DNA of 64,000 bases, taken from contig NZ_WJBU01000001.1 of the NCBI RefSeq assembly GCF_009646335.1, positions 186,001 to 250,000 on the forward strand, written 5' to 3'. Position 1 is the stretch's first letter, and each line of letters begins with the position of its first letter. The stretch comes from Caenimonas koreensis DSM 17982 (lineage in GTDB: Bacteria > Pseudomonadota > Gammaproteobacteria > Burkholderiales > Burkholderiaceae_C). This document shows, piece after piece, positions 58,118-64,000 of this stretch. The position numbers and the translations under genes were made by a program. The notes beneath the pieces were generated by a model. That model ran no database searches. It had not been told where the DNA came from and was given only the letters and a program-made list of their open reading frames with translations.

Positions 58118-59140
58118 CTATACGATGTTCGGTACGTTGTTCGTTGCGTTGTTCAGTGTGTTGCCTTGTGCGTCAAGCAGGCGGCGCGCGGCGGTGGATG
58201 CGGCGATGCGCCCCTGTTCCACGTCTTTCACCAGGCCCGGCAGCAGCGCCTTGACCTGCGCGTCTTCGCGGAAGGCCTGCTTGAGGCCCGTCTCGATGCG
58301 CTCCCACATCCACGCCAGCGCCTGGTGCTGGCGACGCGCGGCCAGCTCGCCTGCGGCTTGCTGCGAGTTCCTGAAGGCCAGCACCTCATCCCAAAAGCGC
58401 TGCACGCCGTCGCCTTGCAAGGCGCTCAACTGAATCACTTTCGGCGCCCACACCAGCGCGCGCCCCTGCTGCGAAAAGATGCGCAGCGCACTCGTGATCT
58501 GCGCGCGCGCTCGCGTGGCCGCGTCTTCATCGATGTCGGCCTTGTTGATCACCACCAGGTCGGCCAGCTCCATCACGCCCTTCTTGATGGCCTGCAAGTC
58601 GTCGCCAGCATTGGGCAGCTGCATCAGCACGAACATGTCAGTCATGCCGGCAACAGCCGTCTCGCTCTGGCCCACGCCGACGGTTTCCACGATCACGATG
58701 TCGTAACCGGCGGCTTCGCAGATCAGCATCGTCTCGCGGGTTTTCTCGGCCACGCCGCCTAGCGTGCCGCTGGAAGGTGACGGCCGGATGAACGCGCGCT
58801 CGTTGACCGAGAGCTTCTCCATCCGCGTCTTGTCGCCCAGGATCGAGCCGCCTGACACACTGCTCGACGGGTCCACTGCCAGCACGGCCACGCGATGGCC
58901 CAGGCCAATGAGATGCAGGCCCAGCGTTTCAATGAACGTGCTCTTGCCTACGCCCGGCACACCGCTGATGCCAATGCGCAGTGACTTGCCGCTGTGCGGC
59001 AGCAGTGCCGTGAGCAATTCATCGGCCTGCGCACGATGGTCGGGCAGCGTCGATTCAAGCAAAGTGATGGCCTTGGCCAGCGCGCGGCGCTGCACTGCGC
59101 CTTCACCGCGTAGCAAAGCTTCGACCATTGATGGCAACAT
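58118..59140 (-). CDS. meaB: Methylmalonyl-CoA mutase-associated GTPase MeaB
   Basis: A 340-residue G3E P-loop GTPase that protects the mutase and gates its cobalamin cofactor. The P-loop is GVPGVGKST (60-68); VAVLAVDPSS, VETVGVGQSE and VINKADID give the other GTPase motifs. The ATG overlaps the PIN-toxin stop by one base (TGATG), so its expression may depend on the toxin-antitoxin transcript inserted between it and the mutase. Confidence 0.95.
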   Translation of the reverse strand: MLPSMVEALLRGEGAVQRRALAKAITLLESTLPDHRAQADELLTALLPHSGKSLRIGISGVPGVGKSTFIETLGLHLIGLGHRVAVLAVDPSSSVSGGSILGDKTRMEKLSVNERAFIRPSPSSGTLGGVAEKTRETMLICEAAGYDIVIVETVGVGQSETAVAGMTDMFVLMQLPNAGDDLQAIKKGVMELADLVVINKADIDEDAATRARAQITSALRIFSQQGRALVWAPKVIQLSALQGDGVQRFWDEVLAFRNSQQAAGELAARRQHQALAWMWERIETGLKQAFREDAQVKALLPGLVKDVEQGRIAASTAARRLLDAQGNTLNNATNNVPNIV

Positions 59141-59559
59141 CAGGCAACGACCTCGAACCCCGAGCCATCCGGCAGTCGGTATCGCATGAAGTCGCGCCGG
59201 TCTTCAGTCAAAACGAGTTGCGTCTTCAACTTCACAGCCAGCCATACCAGCGAAGCATCGGCCAAATCCATCAGCGACTTGCCGCGCTCGGTGTATCGCT
59301 TCATCCAAGCGATGAGTTCACCGAGTTCGCCCACCTCCATCGTCTTGACTGCTGCGCCGCCGCGATGCAGCCAGTGCAACAGGGCCAGGTGATTGCGCGG
59401 CGACAACAGGTAACTCGCCTCCGTCACGCATGGCCACGTCGTCACGAGACGCATCGTGCTGCCATGGCGGACCAGCTTGTCGGCATACCGACTGTGGCTT
59501 TCCTCGGCATCGTCGAAGAGCGCCACCATCACGCTGGCGTCGAGGAGAACTGTCACCAT
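59140..59559 (-). CDS. PIN-domain toxin (VapC family)
   Basis: A 139-residue PIN-domain ribonuclease. Acidic residues expected for metal binding are D7 (VLLDASV), the Glu in TEASYLL, the Asp in DLADASLVWL and the Asp pair in LTEDRRDF. The ATG at 59559 was chosen because it begins the fold and has a GAAGG site; the upstream in-frame part lies inside the antitoxin gene. It follows the antitoxin by 13 bases, a standard toxin-antitoxin layout. Confidence 0.88.
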   Translation of the reverse strand: MVTVLLDASVMVALFDDAEESHSRYADKLVRHGSTMRLVTTWPCVTEASYLLSPRNHLALLHWLHRGGAAVKTMEVGELGELIAWMKRYTERGKSLMDLADASLVWLAVKLKTQLVLTEDRRDFMRYRLPDGSGFEVVA

Positions 59560-59572
59560 GTGCCAGCCTTCA

Positions 59573-59839
59573 TCACTTCGCCCGACCCTTGCCGGCCACA
59601 ACGGCGCGCACAAGAGCCTTGACGTTGGCGGCCTTGTTCGTCTTTACCTTGGCGCGCGCCGGATTGGGAAGTTTGTATTCAGTGCGTGCCTCTTGCAGGA
59701 GCGCGAACGGACTCGGCGACTCCAGGCGCTGCAGGAGCAAGTCCTGAACGAATCGCGAACGAGTCGTGCCCAGCCGCTCAACCTCGCGGTCGAGCCTGTC
59801 TTCGAGTTCAGCATCAAGGCGTATGGATAAAGTGGACAT
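59573..59839 (-). CDS. Ribbon-helix-helix antitoxin
   Basis: An 88-residue protein with an N-terminal RHH motif (TLSIRLDAELEDRLDREVE, then TRSRFVQDLL) and a basic C-terminal half that should bind the PIN toxin. The ATG at 59839 starts directly at the RHH; an in-frame ATG at 59863 would lie inside the operator palindrome. It probably represses its own promoter through the palindrome at 59862-59878. Confidence 0.82.
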   Translation of the reverse strand: MSTLSIRLDAELEDRLDREVERLGTTRSRFVQDLLLQRLESPSPFALLQEARTEYKLPNPARAKVKTNKAANVKALVRAVVAGKGRAK

Positions 59840-59861
59840 AGTGCGTAATTGCAAGACCGTC

Positions 59862-59878
59862 ATACTGTCATACAGTAT
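59862..59878. promoter_or_regulatory. Palindromic operator of the toxin-antitoxin pair
   Basis: ATACTGT-CAT-ACAGTAT is a perfect 7-bp inverted repeat with a 3-base centre, ending 23 bases before the antitoxin ATG and 7 bases past the mutase stop. Position and symmetry suit autorepression by the RHH antitoxin. It also allows a promoter independent of the mutase transcript. Confidence 0.65.
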
Positions 59879-59884
59879 ACGGTT

Positions 59885-62071
59885 TCACGCAAGCGCCTTG
59901 CGAATCTGCTCCAGCACATCCTTTGCGCTCGCCGGTATCGGCGTGCCCGGCCCGTAAATGCCCTTGACGCCCGCCTCGTACAAAAAGTCGTAGTCCTGCT
60001 GCGGGATCACACCACCGACGAACACGATGATGTCGTCAGCGCCCTGCTTCTTCAGCTCGGCGATGATCGCGGGCACCAGCGTCTTGTGGCCTGCCGCGAG
60101 TGTGGAGACGCCGACTGCATGCACATCGTTTTCGATGGCCTGGCGTGCGCATTCTTCAGGCGTCTGGAACAGCGGGCCGATGTCCACATCAAAGCCGAGA
60201 TCGGCGAACGCCGTGGCGACGACTTTCGCGCCACGGTCATGCCCGTCTTGCCCGAGCTTGGCGATCATCACGCGCGGCCTGCGACCTTGCTCCTGCGCGA
60301 ACGCGGCGATTTCAGTCTTGAGTTTCTCCCAGCCTTCGGCCGAGTCATAAGCGGCTGCATACACACCGGTCACCTTTTGCGTGTCGGCGCGGTGGCGCCC
60401 ATAAACCTTTTCAAGCGCATCGGAAATCTCGCCCACCGTCGCGCGAAGGCGCACGGCCTGCACCGTCAGGTCGAGCAGGTTGCCGGTGTTGTCATGCGCG
60501 GCTTGCGTCAGCGCATCGAGCGCCGCCTGCACGGCTCGCGAATCACGCGCCGCGCGAATCTTCGCGAGCCGCGCAACTTGCTGCTCACGCACCTTGTCGT
60601 TGTCGATATCGCGGATCTCCATCGGGTCCGCCTTGTCGAGCTTGTACTTGTTCACGCCAACGATCACGTCTTGCCCCGAGTCGATGCGCGCCTGCTTTTC
60701 CGCCGCAGCCGCCTCGATCTTCAGCTTGGCCCAGCCTGAATCCACAGCGCGCGTCATGCCGCCCATTGCCTCGACTTCTTCAATGATGGCCCACGCCGCA
60801 TCAGCCATGTCTTGCGTGAGCTTTTCCATCATGTAGCTGCCGGCCCACGGGTCGATCACGTTCGTGATGTGGGTTTCTTCCTGCAAGATGAGCTGCGTGT
60901 TGCGCGCGATGCGTGCAGAGAACTCGGTCGGCAGTGCAATCGCTTCGTCGAATGAATTGGTGTGCAGCGACTGCGTGCCACCGAACACGGCGGCCATTGC
61001 TTCGATCGTGGTGCGCACGATGTTGTTGTACGGGTCTTGCTCGGTGAGCGACCAGCCCGACGTCTGGCAGTGCGTGCGCAGCATCAGGCTCTTCGGGCTT
61101 TTGGCGTTGAAGTCTTTCATGATGCGCCACCACAAAAGGCGCGCCGCACGCATCTTGGCCACTTCCAGATAGAAGTTCATGCCAATGGCCCAGAAGAAGC
61201 TCAGCCGGCCTGCAAACTCGTCCACATCCAGGCCCTTGCCCAGCGCTGTCTTCACGTATTCCTTGCCGTCGGCCAGCGTGAAGGCCAACTCCAGCGCCTG
61301 GTTCGCGCCCGCCTCCTGCATGTGATAGCCGCTGATCGAGATCGAGTTGAACTTCGGCATGTTCTTCGCCGTGTACTCGATGATGTCGCCGATGATGCGC
61401 ATGCTCGGCTTGGGCGGGTAGATGTACGTGTTGCGAACCATGAACTCCTTGAGGATGTCGTTCTGTATCGTCCCCGAGAGTTTGTCCCTCGATACACCCT
61501 GCTCTTCTGCCGCCACGATGTAGCCCGCGAGCACCGGCAACACCGCACCATTCATCGTCATGGACACGCTCACCTTGTCGAGCGGAATGCCGTCGAACAG
61601 GATCTTCATGTCTTCGACCGAATCGATCGCAACGCCGGCCTTGCCCACATCGCCCGTCACGCGCGGATGGTCGCTGTCGTAGCCGCGATGGGTGGCCAGG
61701 TCGAATGCGACTGACACGCCCTGCCCGCCGCCTGCGAGGCCCTTGCGATAGAACGCGTTCGACTCTTCTGCAGTGGAAAAGCCCGCGTATTGCCGGATGG
61801 TCCACGGGCGCGATGCATACATCGTGGCCTGCGGGCCGCGCAAGTACGGCTCGAAGCCTGGCAGCGTGTTGGTGAATGCGAGGCCCTCTACGTCGCTCGC
61901 CGTGTACAGCGGCTTGACGGCGATGCCATCGGGCGTGTTCCAGTTCAGCTTGTCCACAGCGCCATCGGGGGCCGACTTGGCAGCGGCACGCGCCCATTGG
62001 TCGGTGCTGGTGGGTGCGGGCTCGGGCCAGTTGCTGGCCGGGCTGGAAGACTTGCTCTCGGGCGTGCTCAT
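59885..62071 (-). CDS. mcm: Methylmalonyl-CoA mutase (single-chain, homodimer type)
   Basis: A 728-residue adenosylcobalamin enzyme that rearranges (R)-methylmalonyl-CoA to succinyl-CoA. The TIM-barrel substrate domain (about 60-560) carries [17 protein letters not shown], and the B12 domain (about 590-728) has the cobalt-binding His H611 in GQDGHDRGA and [10 protein letters not shown]. Length and arrangement resemble ScpA/Sbm-type homodimers. It is the first gene of the minus-strand propionate operon and is divergent from the GntR regulator. Confidence 0.96.
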   Translation of the reverse strand: MSTPESKSSSPASNWPEPAPTSTDQWARAAAKSAPDGAVDKLNWNTPDGIAVKPLYTASDVEGLAFTNTLPGFEPYLRGPQATMYASRPWTIRQYAGFSTAEESNAFYRKGLAGGGQGVSVAFDLATHRGYDSDHPRVTGDVGKAGVAIDSVEDMKILFDGIPLDKVSVSMTMNGAVLPVLAGYIVAAEEQGVSRDKLSGTIQNDILKEFMVRNTYIYPPKPSMRIIGDIIEYTAKNMPKFNSISISGYHMQEAGANQALELAFTLADGKEYVKTALGKGLDVDEFAGRLSFFWAIGMNFYLEVAKMRAARLLWWRIMKDFNAKSPKSLMLRTHCQTSGWSLTEQDPYNNIVRTTIEAMAAVFGGTQSLHTNSFDEAIALPTEFSARIARNTQLILQEETHITNVIDPWAGSYMMEKLTQDMADAAWAIIEEVEAMGGMTRAVDSGWAKLKIEAAAAEKQARIDSGQDVIVGVNKYKLDKADPMEIRDIDNDKVREQQVARLAKIRAARDSRAVQAALDALTQAAHDNTGNLLDLTVQAVRLRATVGEISDALEKVYGRHRADTQKVTGVYAAAYDSAEGWEKLKTEIAAFAQEQGRRPRVMIAKLGQDGHDRGAKVVATAFADLGFDVDIGPLFQTPEECARQAIENDVHAVGVSTLAAGHKTLVPAIIAELKKQGADDIIVFVGGVIPQQDYDFLYEAGVKGIYGPGTPIPASAKDVLEQIRKALA

Positions 62072-62146
62072 AGGGCTCTTTCGGCGACTCGCGCAATGCG
62101 TTCCCGGCAGTGTGCGCCGGGTTTCAGGATGGCTGGCGGGAGTTTA

Positions 62147-62167
62147 CATCATTCATAATTATTGATG
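62147..62167. promoter_or_regulatory. Probable GntR operator between mcm and gntR
   Basis: CATCATTCATAATTATTGATG is symmetric at 8 of 10 paired positions about its central base. It lies in the 129-base gap between the divergent mutase and regulator genes and overlaps the -35 element of the predicted regulator promoter. A GntR/FCD regulator could repress both directions here and be released by an acid or acyl-CoA effector. Confidence 0.6.
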
Positions 62168-62190
62168 CAAAATGCGTTTTTGCCTAGAAT
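62162..62190 (+). promoter_or_regulatory. Sigma70-type promoter of the GntR gene
   Basis: TTGATG (62162-62167), a 17-base spacer and TAGAAT (62185-62190) form a good vegetative promoter. Transcription would begin near 62197, only a few bases before the ATG at 62201, suggesting a leaderless or nearly leaderless mRNA. Confidence 0.6.
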
Positions 62191-62200
62191 GCACGTACAT

Positions 62201-62839
62201 ATGGCTTCTGCTGTTTCGCTCAAACCCCGCGCACTCTATGAAGAGGTGGCGGAGCTTTTGCGCCAGCGCATCTTCAACCGCGAGCTCGAGCCCGGCACGT
62301 GGATCGACGAGCTCAAGCTCGCAGAGGAATACGGCATCAGCCGCACGCCCCTGCGCGAGGCGATCAAGGTGCTGGCCACTGAGGGCCTGGTCACGATGAA
62401 GATGCGCCGCGGCGCGTATGTGACCGAGGTGTCAGACACCGACTTGCGCGATGTGTATCACCTGCTCTCGCTGCTCGAGAGCGATGCGGCAGGCGTGGTC
62501 GCGCAAAAGGCGACGGACGCGCAGATCAAGGAACTGCAGGCGATCCACAAAGAGCTTGAAGCTGCCGTCACCCAGCGCGACAAGTTCTTTGCGATCAACG
62601 AGCGCTTTCACATGCGCGTGCTCGACATCGCCGGCAACCGCTGGCGCGACCAGATGGTGGCCGACCTGCGCAAGGTGATGAAGCTCAACCGCCACAACTC
62701 GCTGCTCAAGGCGGGCCGGGTGAAAGAGTCGATGCTGGAGCACCGCGCGATCATGGAAGCGATTGCGCGGCGCGATGCGAAGGCCGCCGTCAAGCGCGTG
62801 CAGGAGCACTTTGCCAACGGGCTGCAGGCGGCTGCTTGA
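62201..62839 (+). CDS. GntR/FadR-type transcriptional regulator with FCD domain
   Basis: A 212-residue regulator. The N-terminal winged helix (about 12-70) has ISRTPLREAIKVLATEGLV, and the C-terminal helical FCD domain (about 80-200) has metal-binding-type His residues in NERFHMRVLD and LEHRAIMEAI. The ATG at 62201 was chosen over one at 62162 because the predicted promoter -10 lies between them. Divergent orientation to the mutase gene suggests control of propionate or methylmalonyl-CoA metabolism. Confidence 0.88.
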   Translation: MASAVSLKPRALYEEVAELLRQRIFNRELEPGTWIDELKLAEEYGISRTPLREAIKVLATEGLVTMKMRRGAYVTEVSDTDLRDVYHLLSLLESDAAGVVAQKATDAQIKELQAIHKELEAAVTQRDKFFAINERFHMRVLDIAGNRWRDQMVADLRKVMKLNRHNSLLKAGRVKESMLEHRAIMEAIARRDAKAAVKRVQEHFANGLQAAA

Positions 62840-62886
62840 GCGGCGCGGTGGTGCGCGGGCACGCGAGGCGCGTGCCGCAAAGTGAG

Positions 62887-63984
62887 TCAGGCTTGCTGTG
62901 CAGCTGATGTGCCAAAAACCTGAATCAGCTCCTGCCTCCAGCGCGTGATCAGCTGCGCCGCCACCTCGCGCCGCGCAGCAAGATCGCCTGGCGACTCAGG
63001 GCCGTGCGCAGCGGGCTGCGGCATGTTGGCGCGGATATACGCATCTGCATGCACACTCAATTGCTCCGCCAATTCACCCACAATCGATTGCCGCTGCGCG
63101 GCCAAGTCCCTGAATTCAGCCACGAGCTCGTTCAACTTCCGCTTGTCTGCAGTATAGAAATCGAGTTCCGAATCGTCCTCGTAGAGCTCTGAGTAGTTCA
63201 AAGCCTTGCTCAGCCTTTGTACTTCGACTTTCTTTTGACTGATCCTAAGGCCAAGGTCCCTGTCACGGGCCATGGCGGCACTGAATCCGGCGTGCACTTC
63301 GCTGTAGGCCGGCAACTCCGTGATCGCCCTGTTCAACTGGCGCGAAGTAGCGGCAAGCGCGGCATGGCTCGGATACTCAACAGCCTTGAAAATTTCACCC
63401 CGCAATACCTTCGGCAGATTGCTGAATCGATCTTGGGGGGCTGCGGCCTGCGCGATCGTCGGTGTTGCAACACTGCTTTCTTGCTTCTGCACATGCGTTT
63501 GCGTTTGCGCCTGCGGTTCACTTCCCACCAACAGCAGGCCATTGAGCGACTTCACAACGTCTGCCTGCCAACGCCCATAGCCTGCATCGGCGAGCGCGAA
63601 TTGCAGCTTTACTACAGCGGGGCGGATACGGGTGTCGAGAACGTGGCGAACAATCGCGGCTGTCTCAGCTGAATAGTCAGGCGCCTCAGGGTCCAGAAAC
63701 ATGGCAGTTCTGGTCATCAGGTGTTCGAGCGACTTCAGCTGCTCGCCTCCCATGTCATTGGCCCAACTGTCGATCGCTTCCTGGCACTTCTGCGCGAGGC
63801 TTGTGCCTTCAGCGCCTTGCGCATGCGTCTTGGCTGCATCGACGATCTCATCGATCTGGAGCTCGTAGCGCTGCTTGTCCAATGCAGGAGAGGCCGCCGT
63901 GTCCGACGGCTCGCTAGTGGGTGTCGGCCCCGATTGCAGTGCGGTTGGGAAAGCTCGGGAAATTGATGACCCGGTGCGATTCAT
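62887..63984 (-). CDS. F-box-like protein, unknown function
   Basis: A 365-residue protein that I do not recognise. The first 35 residues are Ser/Thr/Pro-rich; a helical domain follows (about 36-150), then a Gln-rich linker (about 157-180). Residues 187-220 (FSNLPKVLRGEIFKAVEYPS, then AATSRQLNRAI) closely fit an F-box. A coiled helix with many charged residues completes the C terminus. No signal peptide or membrane segment is seen. Codon and base usage look less GC-rich than adjacent genes, as in the other F-box-like gene here. A translocated effector is one possibility. The AGAGGC site precedes the ATG. Confidence 0.7.
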   Translation of the reverse strand: MNRTGSSISRAFPTALQSGPTPTSEPSDTAASPALDKQRYELQIDEIVDAAKTHAQGAEGTSLAQKCQEAIDSWANDMGGEQLKSLEHLMTRTAMFLDPEAPDYSAETAAIVRHVLDTRIRPAVVKLQFALADAGYGRWQADVVKSLNGLLLVGSEPQAQTQTHVQKQESSVATPTIAQAAAPQDRFSNLPKVLRGEIFKAVEYPSHAALAATSRQLNRAITELPAYSEVHAGFSAAMARDRDLGLRISQKKVEVQRLSKALNYSELYEDDSELDFYTADKRKLNELVAEFRDLAAQRQSIVGELAEQLSVHADAYIRANMPQPAAHGPESPGDLAARREVAAQLITRWRQELIQVFGTSAAQQA

Positions 63985-64000
63985 AAGTTGCCTCTATTGC

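Overview
The window reads as chromosome of a high-GC betaproteobacterium of the order Burkholderiales, most like Comamonadaceae. This is inferred from the complete iscRSUA-hscBA-fdx operon, an intracellular PHB depolymerase with a Cys nucleophile, a homodimer-type methylmalonyl-CoA mutase operon and the general gene neighbourhood. No rRNA, CRISPR, prophage or insertion sequence was seen. Coding density is very high: no gene-free stretch exceeds about 210 bases.

Region 1 (1-7762) holds a DctS/FixL-like sensor kinase (cut by the left edge) and its FixJ-type regulator, folD, an M3 oligopeptidase, a periplasmic glutaredoxin-like protein, rpiA and pyrD. Region 2 (7775-12117, minus strand) carries a crotonase, an LhgO-like FAD oxidoreductase and a PqqU/YncD-type TonB receptor as one operon, behind a tRNA-Val(CAC) gene with its own terminator. 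Region 3 (12156-18474, minus) is dnaQ and the ISC iron-sulfur operon, with a recognisable IscR site at an extended -10 promoter. Region 4 (18518-23565, minus) has uvrB, a decayed membrane-protein gene with three lesions, a polyprenol-phosphate-type glycosyltransferase and a low-molecular-weight tyrosine phosphatase. Region 5 (23689-28415) contains tyrB, a DOPA-dioxygenase homologue, phaZ with a histone-H1-like tail, an RsxB-like ferredoxin and a CBS-domain protein. Region 6 (28459-33233, minus) encodes a three-subunit 2-oxoacid:ferredoxin/NAD(P) oxidoreductase (KorABC-like).

Region 7 (33273-51901, minus) is the most unusual part. Seven genes are packed with overlaps or very short gaps. In transcription order they are a GAF-HlyD membrane adaptor, a PqqD-like/M50 protease/HlyD fusion, a SecA-like ATPase, a periplasmic HlyD adaptor, a 2585-residue surface protein, a hybrid histidine kinase and a REC-GGDEF-EAL protein whose EAL domain is degenerate. 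The giant protein has an LEPR-type N-terminal motif, a beta-propeller, five long Ig/cadherin-like repeats, about 250 residues of PTPA/PTPE, and a C-terminal membrane segment. I read the cluster as a dedicated export, processing and anchoring system for the giant protein, tied to two-component and c-di-GMP signalling. No pump (ABC or RND) or TolC gene accompanies the three adaptors.

Region 8 (52927-62839) is a propionyl-CoA to succinyl-CoA module: methylmalonyl-CoA mutase, MeaB, PccB, PccA and a VOC-type epimerase, with a divergent GntR/FCD regulator and a palindromic operator in the shared promoter region. A PIN/RHH toxin-antitoxin pair sits between the mutase and meaB, and a PhoD-like phosphodiesterase between pccA and the epimerase. 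Two unrecognised proteins at 52004-52867 and 62887-63984 share an F-box-like helical motif, which is uncommon in bacteria.
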